The position numbers and the translations under genes are program-made. From Erpobdella octoculata (taxonomy: Eukaryota; Annelida; Clitellata; Hirudinida; Erpobdellidae), in assembly GCA_963978895.1 (NCBI GenBank), contig OZ022243.1:1684814-1748813 (forward strand): a DNA stretch of 64,000 bases, read 5' to 3'. Positions 41,247 to 56,538 of the stretch are shown here, in pieces; positions within the stretch are counted from its first letter, which is position 1; each line of letters opens with the position of its first letter. Under the pieces are notes generated by a model that saw only the letters and a list, made by a program, of their open reading frames with translations, had not been told where the DNA came from and searched no databases.

Positions 41247-42540
41247 CAATTTTTAACAAAGTTAACAATTTTCAAAAATCACAAGTCATTTTAGATTTCA
41301 GGGCTGAAATTATTATGCACACCTTTTATGATCTCTTCACTAAGATTGTCAAATCTTCGCATTTACTAAATTATTAATTAGATCTCCGTCTTCTTTTAAG
41401 AATGTTTTATCTTGCACTAAATATTTTCCTTTCATTAGATGCAACGCATATTTGTTGATTAGCTTGTTGTTCTGTAGACGATATTTCAATTTTACAAATA
41501 TAAATAAAATATACATTTTAAGAATTGATAATCTGCAAACTGAACTTAACATCGTAAGATCTTCTGACGGTGCCGGAAGAACTAAAAACTCATCAAAAAA
41601 GAGCATTAACAGGCGATTGCATGCAAAAAAAATAACATCGTGTTGAAAAGGAGTCCGTTCGAACGAATTTCAAATTGTTTCGTTAATTAAGTTCTTCGGA
41701 AACATATTGTTTGGTAGAACTAATTACAGCGTGAGTTTTGAATGCAAAATAAATGATTGTTATAAAATATAGTTTGTTAATTAAATATAAAATTTTATTT
41801 TTTAGCAGTTTTTGCAATTATTATTCAATGAACGTTAGTTGCTGAGTTGAAAACTATGTAATGAATAAATTACAAAAACTATGTTTTAATAGTTGATTTT
41901 CATAAGAAAAACTTTTAATGAAGAAGTTGCTCTAGTCATTCAGAAAGATGAAAACGTCGAATGATTGTCAAAACCCGGTTAAAAAAACTCAAAAGCGGTT
42001 GCTTGATTTTTTGTTACTGAATTACAATCGGAAGTTTTAAAACAATTTAGAAACTCGTTTTTCATTCGTTCATTCGTTCGTTCGTTGATTCATTCATTCT
42101 TTTTTAGAACTTGTCCCGCATGCATTATGCGACCTTCCCACTTATACGAAAAAATTGTATGCCAGTAGAAAAGTTGCATAAAGCTATATCAAGGTATTTA
42201 CGTATTGTATATACAAATCGAAAATTTTAATTGGAGGGCGGAATGGGGGGCGCACACAGCGGGTGCAACCCTTAAATCCGCCGCTGAGCCCATGTCGCTC
42301 TTATAAAAAACGTAAGAATGGGTAGATTTCATTTATATATATGGATATTCTAAGTATAAATGTTTTTAGCCTACACAATAAAATTAAAATAAAACTAAAA
42401 ATAATAATTATACTTGTTATTGGAACTTTATGTTCATGCTAACTTTATTATCTAGGGGCGATAAAATGTTAATTTGCACAGTCAGGTCGAGATTTCGGTT
42501 TAGTACTTTATTTTATTTTATTTAAATTTAAATAATTTTG
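41247..42540. other. Intergenic between the lectin array and SPT2
   Basis: AT-rich with no gene. At 42232-42290 there is a GC-rich patch (GGAGGGCGGAATGGGG to CCGCCGCTGAG) resembling a degraded hAT-type terminus read on the minus strand. CATTCGTTCGTT-type short repeats occur at 42060-42100. Confidence 0.45.
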
Positions 42541-42775
42541 AGCTCGTGGGGAACTTCAGTCAAAATGGTAAGTAAATGTTTCTTTTATCTATGCTCTTTA
42601 AATAATATTGAATTTGTTTTATTTATAATCTTTGTTAATGTTTGTGTAAAAGTTGACATTCTGTCAATGTAGCTCGAAGTTATTCTTTTTAATTCTTCGA
42701 ACGAAACGGGACGTGCTGCTGGTTGTGCCCTCTCTCTCTATCTTTTGACTTGGACTTTGTCAATTTTGGGATTCC

Positions 42776-43705
42776 ATGGACACAAAGATAAAAGAAGTCT
42801 TGAAGTTTGCTCAAGTTAAACAGAGGGCCATTGAAGTATGTTGGGATGTGTATTTGATATTTGATTATTAAATTGTTCAATGTTTACTTATTTTAATGTA
42901 AATCACCAGTTATTGTTTTGTGTGTTTTTATTTTTGTTACATTTAATATATTTTAATGTGAAGGTTTAATTTGGCTGAAAGTTGGAACGAATAGATAAGT
43001 TTTAATGTTTAAATAAATGTCTAATTTGTACTAACAGTTAGTAACTAACTGTATGTAAGCAATCTATGTTTTAATTTTTGAAATACAAAATGAATATATT
43101 GTAAAATATATTTTAAGAATTGCTGTAGAGGGTGTATATTTCTTCCACTAGGTTTTTATTCGGTTAAAAATTATAGCTCAGAACTAATGAGTAATGTAAA
43201 CTCGATTCATCTACTATATGTATCTCAGATACATTAATTCATTTTAATATTTTTCTTTTTATTGTCACAGTCTCATCGTAAAAGTGCCCCGAAAGTCCAG
43301 AGCCCCCAGAAGAAACAAGAAAAATCCTCTAAAGGGACCATCGCCCCAGGCGTTCAAGCTTACTTAGACCAATTAGAAAAAGCAAACAAAGGTTAAGATC
43401 TAAAGTTGCTGTTTTTGTATGCTGAGTAATGGTTGCTGCTTGTTGGATGTAGTTATTATTGCATGAGTAATCCTGATTTCAGCATTTATATATATATATA
43501 GGCACTGGTGGCAGAGAGGTAGAGCGTTCGCCTGTCGATCATTAGGTTCAAACCTCACCGGTGTCACCAGCGTAACTTCCGTAAGCAAGGAGTCTTCTCG
43601 CATTGCTAAAGGGGTAGGCACCTATAAATGGCGGTTTCTGCAAAAAACCATTCAGTGGCCTTGAAGTCCTTTAGGATTTATGCCACTCTAAATATTGTCA
43701 AACAT

Positions 43706-43759
<54 letters not shown>

Positions 43760-46700
43760 TTATTAGTATTTCCTTAATGATGATTAGACAATGGTAAATG
43801 ACATTTAATTTATTTATTGAATTTTAATTTCAGAGCAAAAACCAAAAGATTTTCATTCCAGCAAAAATTCGTCCGTGGGCAGCAGCAGCTCGACCTCGTC
43901 TTCTTCCTCTTCCATGTCCGCTAAAAACCATGAAGACTTCGATCCGAATTGTTTGTTCAAGAGCGATCGCCGGGTTGCGAGGCTGCCCGACGCGGCAATC
44001 CCGAACATGCTGGAGCTGTCCAAGATGCGGAGAGAGATGAAGAGAAAGAAAGAGGAAGAAAGAGCGGCAGCGTTCAGAGAAAAGGAAGAAAGAGAACGAC
44101 TCGAAAGAGAAAAACAACGGGAAAAGGAGAGAGCGGAAGTCGCCAAAAAAGAAGCCCTTCAGAGGGCTTTGAAAAGCCTCGGTTCTTTGAAACCGGAAGT
44201 TAGCGGCACTTCTCAGAGTCAAGTAAAACCAGCGACATCATCTTCTTCTTCTCAAAGTCAAGTAAAACCCGCGACATCATCTTCTTCTCAAAGTCAGGTG
44301 AAACCCACGACATCATCTTCTTCTTCTCAAAGCCAGGTGAAGCGTACAGCGCCATCTTCGTCGTCTTCCTCCTCTAGTCACGGATGTCCTGATGCCAAAA
44401 AGCGAAAGTTGAACGACGGGACGTCTCGTCCGTCTTCCGCTTCGAAGCCCGCTTCGTTTAAAATCCCCCGCAAGTCGGCCCCGGCCGGCCCGCCGCCGCC
44501 GAGCTTCGACGACCTTCTCAAGGTCGCCGAGAAGAACGCCAGCAAGCCGGTCTCGATCGAAGCCGCCAGAGAAATCATCTCCGTAGACCTGTTTGCCCCG
44601 AGCAAGCCTCCGGTGGTGCCGACTGCTCCTAAGTCGTCGAACGAATTTGGAAGATTAAAAAACGGGAAAAATTCAGCGCCCATCTCGAAGTCATCTGCAG
44701 ACAAACCGTCGAGCGAGTCAAAAAGTTCCGTGTCGATTTCAAAGCTGGCTTCATCGCTCGACAAAACGAAGCTTCCACCATCTTCCGCTTGTACCTCTGC
44801 CACGAAGGCGCCAAAGCCGATCGGTGGTGCCGGCTCTCAGAAGCTCGCATCGACTGCTCCGAAAAGGAATTTAAACAAAGACAGTGCCTTCAAGAAGCCA
44901 CTGCCTTTGACTAGCAAAGCGGCCTCCTTGCCGAGCAAAACGCCCGCCACGATAGCCAAACGACCCCTGCAAAATGTCACTTCTAAGAATTCTGCCAACA
45001 TCAGACCGTCGGGCGCAGTTTCGGGTCAGCAGTCGTCTGGTTCGCAGCAGCAGAGAGGCGGCGATCAGCAGCTGAACGATTTGCTGGTACTGGAGAGGCA
45101 GGCGCGAAGTATCGGAAACGAAGCGCTCAGAAAGGAGCTGCTGAAGCTCATCAGCAAGCACAAAAATTCCAACGGAGATTCGGCGTGTTCGCCAAACTCG
45201 ACAGTCGTCAAGGGAAGCAGTAACGGCAACAACAACAATGTCGGTCAGAAACCCGGAGTGGTCCAGCGACCGAACGGTTCGTCTGAAAACGGTCCGTCTA
45301 AAAGCAAGCCAGTGGCAAGCGGCTGGGAGCGGGCGATGAGTCACTTACAGCAAAAAAGTGGGTTGTTTTCTTTTATAAGCAGAAATACTTGTATTATTAT
45401 TTTTATTATTATTGTTATTATTATTGTTACTAGAGAAAGTCCGTCAAAAATATATAGCGTTATGTGAAATTGCTAACATACATATACATACATAGCAAAT
45501 TATGTATGTAGATTATTATTGTTATTAATATTGTTATTATTATTATTATTATTGTATTCATTCTTCAATTTTTAACCTTCCTGAATGTAAATTGATTAGA
45601 TGAATTGCTATCATTAAATCACACATAAGTTTTATGCATTTATTAATTTCACTGTTGTTTCTATTATATACGTTTATTTTTCAAATCGTCTAATATATAC
45701 ATACAGGAATTATAATCTAAAGAAATTTTTATTTTCTCCAGAAACGGAAAACTTGAAAAAGCGACCGGCCGCTTCCAACGTCAGACGGATAGAAAGCGAC
45801 GAGGAAGAGGAGGAAGAATACGACTCGGAGATGGATGACTTCATAGACGACGGAGATGCCGGCATCGACTACAGGACGGAGATCCGACAAATGTTCAAGT
45901 ACGACCCACGGAAGTGAGTATTTCGAATACTAATTTTTTTATGTAGTTATTTAAATTATCTGCATGAACTGCATATATATATATATATTTTTTTTAAATT
46001 GTTTGATATATTATAATCTAAAGCAATTTTTTTTATTTTAATATATATCTGGATTTTTTTTACTGATAAAAAGTATTTATGTACATATATAGATTCTAAT
46101 AATATTCTCAAAAATACTTAAACGTCATAGAATTGTACATCGATATCTATTGTTTGGGTCGGTTTTAAATGTTTGTGTATTGTTTCTATTTAAGAGTTAA
46201 TTAATTCGTTTATTTATTCATCTTATTTATGCTAATTTATTCGCCAGGTTCCGAGACGAGGACGACGACGTCGACAACATGGAAAGTAATTTTGCTCAAA
46301 TCGAAAAAGAAGAAGCATTCAGGTTGTTGTTTTTTCCTTTTTTGTTTATTTTTTCACATTTGCGTTTGTATCAACAACTTTTATATGCTATGTTACATCG
46401 AATGTCGTATCCCGTTTATTTGTAGTTTAGATAAGGTTTTTATTTAAATGGATTATACCTAGGTGAGGAATATGAGTACCTTGAGTATGATGATGTAGAT
46501 GTATAAGATTCTTGGTCTCCGAGAGTTAATTTAATGAAAGATTAACTAACTATTGATTTATCCGCTGATTGGATAATAGATCCAATTATAATAAAATTAT
46601 AAATTTTATCAACTGCTGAATGCTGACCACTGCATTATGCGAAATTGCTAACATATATACAGACAGACATTGGAAATTATGTATATTAATTCCTTCCATT

Positions 46701-46815
46701 AAATCGTTGCAGTGCCAAAGTTGGACGTAAGGAAGATTTGGAAGATATGATGATGGAGCAGGAAGAACTGAGAAGGAAGAAGGAGATGCTGATGAAGAAG
46801 AAGAAATCGAGTTGA
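42776..46815 (+). CDS. SPTY2D1: SPT2 homologue (histone H3-H4 chaperone), complete
   Basis: Coding exons 42776-42835, 43271-43391, 43834-45357, 45742-45913, 46248-46322 and 46713-46815 join to 2055 nt (684 aa), close to the length of the human protein as I recall it. The N-terminus has IKEVLKFAQ and VQAYLDQLE. A charged helix (SKMRREMKRKKEEERAA) and a Ser/Pro/Lys-rich disordered middle follow. The C-terminus has the SPT2 signature: acidic DEEEEEEYDSEMDDFIDD, IRQMFKYDPRKFRDED, MESNF and a basic RRKKEMLMKKKK tail. SPT2 proteins bind H3-H4 and assist nucleosome handling during transcription; the family assignment rests on the C-terminal domain. The N-terminal start is uncertain: an upstream ATG (42565-42567) lies exactly at a GT donor and could splice to an acceptor at 42788, replacing MDTK by M. 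Exon 4 is far GC-richer than its surroundings. Confidence 0.88.
43501..43700 (+). repeat. tRNA-derived SINE in SPT2 intron
   Basis: A-box-like TGGCAGAGAGGTAGAGCG and B-box-like GGTTCAAACCTCACC open the element, followed by a unique tail ending in CTTTAGGATTTATGCCACTC and a TA-rich end. It sits in the intron before the large SPT2 exon. Confidence 0.7.
43709..43754. repeat. (TA)n at SINE end
   Basis: A pure TA run directly after the SINE. Confidence 0.95.
44213..44370 (+). repeat. In-frame SQSQVKP repeat within SPT2
   Basis: Four copies of a SQSQVK(P/R) plus TSSSS(S) unit, encoded by about 39-45-bp DNA repeats inside exon 4. The region lies in the disordered linker. Confidence 0.85.
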
Positions 46816-46914
46816 CGAAGATGCTAAACAATGCAGAATCAATCTGTTCTAACGCGATTTTAATTTATTTTATTTAATGTACATAGTAATCGAGATAGCT
46901 GTAATTATATTGTT

Positions 46915-46920
46915 AATAAA
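46915..46920 (+). terminator. SPT2 polyadenylation signal
   Basis: AATAAA about 100 bp after the stop codon, at a suitable place for a short 3' UTR. Confidence 0.6.
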
Positions 46921-48682
46921 ATTTATTAATTATTAAGACTTGGTTTTGTTTTAAATCTTTTTATTTAAGAAAAAAGCAGGAAACACACTCCCTATATTTT
47001 ATTTTGATGTCTTCTCTTCTTTTCTTCTCTTTTTTTCTTCGATTTTTTTGTTAATACTAATTTTTAGAAAAAGAAATTGTGATTCTCTTTTTTCACCCAC
47101 TCATTCTATTTAATCGTCTATGGCCTGTCTAAAATAAATTATTATATTATATACAAACATAAAATACTAACTAATATATAAATATATATATAGTTTTGTT
47201 CATCGTTGTTTGAAATGTCTATTCATCGTCTAGATTTGAATGGCCTTTATGCATTATTTTTGAACACTCACTTTTTCTGCATTTCTGTCACAGTTATCTA
47301 GGTCAAGTTAAATATGTCAGGTTAGGAGGATGTTGGTGTTTCTTTTGTTTCTGCCTGAAACCACTATTGCCTGGTGCTTGAGTATGTACTACACTAATGT
47401 ATTAATTATTGTCTTGCGCTTGAGTATGTACACTATGTATTAATTTTATGCATCGATATAAGTACTTATACACATATATGCTGACCCATTTAAATACCAA
47501 TTTGTTATGCATTGTTATTTTCAGTACATTGTACTTAACTGATTTGTTGCTCGTGTACAGTACGTGGCGCTTACAAAGCTGTACGCTCTACTGCTTCAGT
47601 AAAGTCTTTTTTTTCGGCGTGTAAATGTAATCTTAGGGAGATGCTTTCTTGCCCATGAATGTAGTTTACAGGTGGTTCTAAACAGATTGTGTTGTCCTAA
47701 ACAGAACTTACCTTTTATTTTCTCATTAAACATTGAACTGGCAATGTATAGAGACGACTTTATTGTATCGACTGATTTATTCATTATTATTCAATTCTAT
47801 CATCTTTCTTGAAATGATGAAGCTTTTTTTCTTGAATACACAGAGTGAATATCAAGCGTATTCATGCTTCTAACGAAAAAACCATTGTAAGAATTTTCGG
47901 TTCATGAGCGATCTTTTTTATATCATCCTCACCTCCATTACTTGAAAAGTTTATAAATTATTTTTAGATTTATTAGATATTATTCTTATTATTGTATAAT
48001 AATGCATACATGCGTTTATAATGTATGCATATAATCGATTTAAAATTTCCATCATCTCAAATACAACACACAGATGCTTTCTCTTTCTTTCTTTCTCTCT
48101 CTCTCTCTCTGTTGTAGCAGAGAAAAAATGTTACATTTATTTTCTGAAGTTACATAAATATTTTATTTTAAATAACAAGACTCATGAAAGGAGTTTGATT
48201 GTATAATTCTAAATTTCTTTGTCACTTTTCTTAATTATTAGTTATCGTATTATTAAACAATCGTCTACGAATATTTGTGCGTGTTTAAAATCATCTATTT
48301 AGAATTCTTCCAGCATACGGTCAGCCATGCTATTGTGTTTCAGTGTGATATTGCTCGTTAGTTTTCTGACCTTGTCATTTGATTTGTTGGTATATTGTTC
48401 AATTTATAAAATAACAACAATATATATATATATAGTTATTTTTCTTTTAAGAGCGCTGTGGAATAGATGTTTCAATCGTGTTCTTCGCTATTTTTTTTCT
48501 TTCGCTCGGCATGGAATTTTGAGTTGAGAATATCTTTCACCTTTTTTTTTTGGTCGTACAGAGCTATTATGTGAGGGTTATTTCGGTTTTGAAGGTCTTT
48601 CAAAAGAACGCCTAACACTGACACTCCGTTGCACCGATCTTCTATATAGTTCTACGCAGAACAATTCTATTCATTAAATTAA
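46921..48682. other. Intergenic, no gene seen
   Basis: AT-rich with short TA and CT runs. No exon was recognised on either strand. Confidence 0.45.
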
Positions 48683-48746
48683 TAGAACGTCTTTGAATTT
48701 ACTAAAAAAAAAGTGCTATACAAATAAGTTCATTTTGATTGATTAA
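48683..48746 (+). repeat. SINE-like 3' tail
   Basis: Third copy of the tail at 8641 and 31675, with AAAGTGCTATACAAATAAGTT and TTTTGATTGATT. Confidence 0.5.
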
Positions 48747-48902
48747 ATTCCGATAATATGTATGTACACCTAGCGATCGAGATGTAAACCAGGTTAAAGA
48801 GCATCGTCGTCATCTTGCTCTCTGACCACTGCAACATGAAATAAATTATAATCAAATGCTTCCAGATTGTAGAAAATGTGGTTGTAATAAAACCTGTTTG
48901 TG

Positions 48903-48933
<31 letters not shown>

Positions 48934-49061
48934 GTTATTATTATTATAGCAGTGTCTACGAATGTTCACGAGCAATGCCGTAGCCACTGCCTGGGGCGGA
49001 GGGGGTGTGACTGTGTTTTAGAGAGAAAAAAAACTAACCCATAAAAACAAAGTTTTTATTA

Positions 49062-49777
49062 TAAATCCTTTATATACGATCCTAGATTTCCGGTACTAAT
49101 TCCTTTTACAGCCCAGGGCCAAATTCAAAAATTAAAAATCCGTTAAAATTTGGTGTTTTTACCAATGCTTTTATTAACTCGTCGGCTCTGTTTCTCTGTC
49201 TGTTTCAAATCTTGCAATCAATTTTTGAGTCACTTCCTGTTGATAGATTTTTTTCAAATTTTGCATACATGCTCAAGATAGAAGACAATGCAATATTCAA
49301 TTATTAGTTTTACAATAAGTCAATTAATTTAGTTAATTTTCTTGAGGATTTTATCGAGGGGTTTCTTGAGGGTTTTCTTGAGGGTTTTCTTGACCACAAA
49401 ACGCTAACCGACTGGCAGACTATTTTACCAAGTTAACACGAACCACACTCACTGACCGCGATTCTCAAGCGTGTACGAAATTTTCATGAAAATAGTTGAG
49501 ATATTTAAATTCGATGCTTTTTGATGATATTTTTATTTGTGTTTTAATTACATATAAGAGCATTGGTTTTAAAAATTCGTTTTTAATTTACTTGTTTGAA
49601 AAACTTAATTATACAATATCCGATCAAACTGAAATTTTGATAGATTCAATTGTCTCGCAGCCCACGTCGATGTGCCAAATTTCAGCTCGATCGGATAACG
49701 GGAAGTGAGTTAATTTTGAGACTCAAAGTTTGTGACCGACAGACGGGAAGACAATCGAAAATAATATAAAGGATTTA
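49062..49777. mobile_element. 716-bp repeat with 14-bp terminal inverted repeats
   Basis: TAAATCCTTTATAT at 49062-49075 and ATATAAAGGATTTA at 49764-49777 are perfect inverted repeats. Internal sequence (including TTGAGGGTTTTC repeats and CTGTTTCTCTGTCTG) recurs in reverse orientation at 57906-58745. No transposase is seen, so it is treated as a non-autonomous element. Confidence 0.65.
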
Positions 49778-50856
49778 AAAACATCTGAGTCTTGTTTTTT
49801 TCGCATGTCAATGTTTTTTTTTAAACAACAAAAATAACTGGAAAAGTATTTCACTAAGCCGAGGCATTTGAACTTGAACAAATAGCGCCGGCTTTTAAGT
49901 GGCTTTAAAAAACTTTTGAAGTTCTTAATTAGTGCGACTGTTATAATAATACCCAGCTTCTTCCTTCCTCTAAATTTTTGTTTTTCTTTTTATAAACTTC
50001 ATTTTAATGATGAGTGTATTGTATTATATAGTTAATGTTTATGTTCACGGAACTGTTGGGGTGACTCAGATATTCTCATTTACGGTCATCACTCACGTTT
50101 CCTAAAGGATTTCTACCGCGTTTTATGCATGTGTGTATCACTGAGTTGTCCTGATTGCTACAGAGATAGAAAGTGAGACATTCAGGATGTTCCGGTATTT
50201 AAATAATTAAATAATTTTCATCCTGCTGGTTTTCGTGCCATCCAATTATCTAATTATTTCTGTTGAAGAAGCTCTCTAACCGGAGAAGTGAGAGAAGGAT
50301 TCGTGATAATCTACAATTATATTACATCTAATACTTACTTACTTCATATAAGATTGATTCTTTTCTAGATTTGTAATTGTCGAATCAGTTTCATTTAAAA
50401 TCTATAAACATATTTTAATTGCCTTAAGCTCTAAACAACTCTCATCTTATAAAACGAGCACAAGCACATAAATACAACACACACACACTATATACATAAA
50501 AGACATTGTGTGTGTGTTTGCTTATCACATTCAAATCACCGGAGCAATCTAAGCAAAATTAATTTGACAAGGAGATGACTAATAACCTCATGCAGCAGAC
50601 GAAAAATTTGACGACAAACATACACGACTTGATCTCTGAACTATGGTGCTTTCAAAACAAGGAGAACCTTTGTCGTTATATAATGATGTTACGTGTATGC
50701 TCATTACGTTTTTAGATTATTACATTTGAGTAGTTAATTATGCTATTAGTTACAATATTGTGACATAAGCTACTCTAGCCTAACGCTAAAACTATCCAAA
50801 TTTTACGTACAAAATAGCATGGGTATTATTGGGTATGCATAGTGACACATACACGT
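49778..50856. other. Intergenic, no gene seen
   Basis: AT-rich, with short CA and GT runs near 50480-50520. Confidence 0.45.
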
Positions 50857-51394
50857 TTACATACATACACGTTTACATGCATGCATACATACATACATTC
50901 ATACATACATACATACATACATACATACATACATACATACATACATACATACATACATACATACATACATACATACATACATACATACATACATACATAC
51001 ATACATACATACATACATACATACATACATACATACATACATACATACATACATACATACATACATACATACATACATACATACATACATACATACATAC
51101 ATACATACATACATACATACATACATACATACATACATACATACATACATACATACATACATACATACATACATACATACATACATACATACATACATAC
51201 ATACATACATACATACATACATACATACATACATACATACATACATACATACATACATACATACATACATACATACATACATACATACATACATACATAC
51301 ATACATACATACATACATACATACATACATACATACATACATACATACATACATACATACATACATACATACATACATACATACATACATACAT
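50857..51394. repeat. (ACAT)n microsatellite, over 500 bp
   Basis: Tetranucleotide tract with small variants in the first 50 bp (ACACGTTTACAT, ACATTC). The tract has no stops, which gives long false reading frames on both strands. Confidence 0.97.
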
Positions 51395-51505
51395 AAACAG
51401 AATGGGAGAATGAACAGGATACAACATGGGTGAATTCAAGTGAATTGTACCCCCATTCAATTAAAATTGTTCTTGTGAATAATAAAAGCCTTGTGAGAAA
51501 TATAC

Positions 51506-53985
<2,480 letters not shown>

Positions 53986-54450
53986 AGTCATCATAATCAT
54001 TATCTTCATCATCATTGTCGTCGTCATCATCATCATCATCATCATCATCACCACCACCATCATCCTTACCGCTATCGTATTTTGTTTTTGAATCGTGGCA
54101 TCTGCGTGCAAAGCTTTTACTTTTTTTTCTAGTACGAATGAATGAATATTCATTTAATTATATATGCTGAAAGAAAATCATTACAATAAATTTGTGTGGA
54201 CAGTCCTTCGCATGGTCATCTCTCACTTGATTCAAGACCTTATATGGCATTATGATATTCATAAATATAAAAACGGCGATGGTAATGATGTTGATGATGA
54301 TGATGGTGGTGGTGATGATGGCGATGATGATGGAAGTGGTGATAATGGTGGTGGTAGTGATTATGATGATGACGATGACGATGACAATGATGATAATTGA
54401 TGACAATGGTGGTGGTGGTGGTGATCATGATGATGATGACGCTGACGATT
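53986..54450. repeat. Imperfect GAT/GGT and ATC trinucleotide tracts
   Basis: ATC/GTC repeats at 53986-54062 on the + strand, and GAT/GGT/GAC repeats at about 54275-54450. Acidic (Asp-rich) frames arise from the repeat and lack other gene signs. Confidence 0.85.
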
Positions 54451-54549
54451 ATTATTATTGTTGTTATTATTGTCAGTGCTGTGGTGATTATTACTACCAT
54501 TCTTTTTATTGTGATGATGAATAAATATGTTTCTCGTCTGATGTTTTTT

Positions 54550-55078
54550 CACTCTTTTCGTCCTCGAATGCCAACTTGTCCTGAATCGTCCTTCAAAAGT
54601 TCACTGCTCTCTATTCAATTTCTATATGTTTTCTTGTTTTATAATGTTTTTTTGACACATCATTTTGTACTATATAATATATAGAGTCATTTTTAATGAA
54701 GTTTTATGCGTTCCCGCTATTTATTTTCCATCCCGCCACTGTTACTCAAGCCCATGAGCCATATACCAATCACTTATTCAGTTCCTGCTTTAACTAGGAA
54801 ATAACCTTTGTTGTTGCTAAAAATAAATTATATCATAGCAATTACATCTCAGTATCTCAGTTTAAGGAAGCTTTAGCAAGAAGTTTTCTAGAACAAATCT
54901 GAACGCTTTAATTTCGAAGCTAAACGGCTTTCAAAGAAGTCCGGTAGCTGTTTTTTAACAGTTTTCATTAAAACATTACTTTCAGACGTTTGTTTGTCAC
55001 TTTTTCTGTCACTGCGATAAATAAATAATATATATTTAAACAAATTAATAACTGTAGAAATATGTATTCCGCCTCGTT
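54550..55078. other. Intergenic, no gene seen
   Basis: AT-rich with no recognised exon. Confidence 0.4.
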
Positions 55079-55208
55079 TTTGCAAGCCAGTACCAAGCCT
55101 GGAAAAAGGAGGAGGGAAAATTTAGAAGGATTAAATTATGATCCACGACAGGAAGTACTTAGGTGCTTCCTACATGCAGCCATTTCAGTCTTAAAACACA
55201 TGGTGTAA
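55079..55208 (-). repeat. Dispersed repeat, copy 2
   Basis: Reverse complement of the 29269-29396 repeat, with the shared CCAGGCTTG, CTGTCGT and AAATGGCTGCATGT blocks. Confidence 0.65.
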
Positions 55209-55984
55209 AGGACTATGAACCATTATAAAAAAAAATGTACAATTATGTACATATATACAAACGAATATTGAAAGAAAAGAAAAGAAAATGAATATTAATA
55301 TTAAAATAAAATAAACTAAAACGAATATTAAAATAAAATAAACTAAAACAAAAATCTCTAATCGCAAAATAAGAAACTTTTACATAGTTTTTTCCAACAA
55401 CTTCATCGTCACGACTCTTCGAATAACGTCATAAAAGTTTAACTCTTCTAAAACTTGCAACAAAAAAATATATATATATATATTTATATTTAAAACGTGA
55501 CTCGTAATTGGGTTTGAATGTTCGCACTCATGTATTGTATGATGTGCTCTCGTGAGTCTCGTTTAAATAGTTAAATAGTTATCACAAAGGTCAATAGGTT
55601 GATCGCACTTTGTAGTGATAGATCTCGTGTTTTTATTGCACATGTTTTACGTTGTTTTGAAGAAAAAAACATATAAATATATATACAGATACAAAAATTT
55701 ATGTAAATAGTATTTTTTTAATCCGTATTGACCAATAGACTAGCATAGGCCACCAAAACATACCACAAATTGACCAATATAGGGTACCAACAGACTAATA
55801 TAGGGCACCAACAGACCAATATAGTGCACCAACAGGGCATATGCGTGCCAGCATATGTCAACAGTATAATTTTATTGGTGATAAAGGGCTCAGATATTGT
55901 GTAGAGGAAGAGAGATATATAGTTTCAAGACTGAAAGAGCAGAAATAAAATAAATCAGATTAAGTCAAAGTTTACTAGATCGAC
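55209..55984. other. Intergenic, no gene seen
   Basis: AT-rich. A short repeat of an ACCAATATAG(G/T)GCACCAACAG-type unit is present at about 55770-55840. Confidence 0.4.
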
Positions 55985-56055
55985 CAGATGTTGATGATGA
56001 TGATGAGGATGATGATGATGATGACGATGACGACTACGACGACGACGACGACGAC

Positions 56056-56108
<53 letters not shown>

Positions 56109-56118
56109 CGATGATGAT
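55985..56118. repeat. (GAT/GAC)n microsatellite
   Basis: GAT tract with an internal GAC block. Confidence 0.95.
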
Positions 56119-56264
56119 GCCCTACTACTGCTCTAACCAGTTTGTAAGATAAAGTTCAGAGTGGAAGATCGCGTATACAAGAAGAGTTTTCCGTGTACAC
56201 AGAACAAACATCACTATCTTTTTTTATGTCTTTTTCTGTACCTTTCTTCTGAATACCTTTTTCC

Positions 56265-56538
56265 ATCTATCTATCTATCTATCCATCCATCCATCCATCC
56301 ATCCATCCATCCATCCATCCATCCATCCATCCATCCATCCATCCATCCATCCATCCATCCATCCATCCATCCATCCATCCATCCATCCATCCATCCATCC
56401 ATCCATCCATCCATCCATCCATCCATCCATCCATCCATCCATCCATCCATCCATCCATCCATCCATCCATCCATCCCATCCGTCCGTCCCATCCGTCCGT
56501 CCGTCCGTCCGTATATATATATATATATATATATATAT
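56265..56538. repeat. (ATCT)/(CCAT)n, CCGT and TA composite
   Basis: ATCT, then CCAT for about 195 bp, then CCGT-type units and a (TA)n run. Ser-Ile-His-Pro and Trp-Met-Asp-Gly frames are repeat artefacts. Confidence 0.97.

Noticed and set aside
43830..45344. Long minus-strand open frames opposite SPT2 exon 4
   Set aside because: Shadow frames caused by the GC-rich, stop-poor codons of the real + strand exon.
54158..54552. Asp- and His-rich proteins
   Set aside because: Imperfect GAT/GGT trinucleotide repeats; no splice context or conserved motif.
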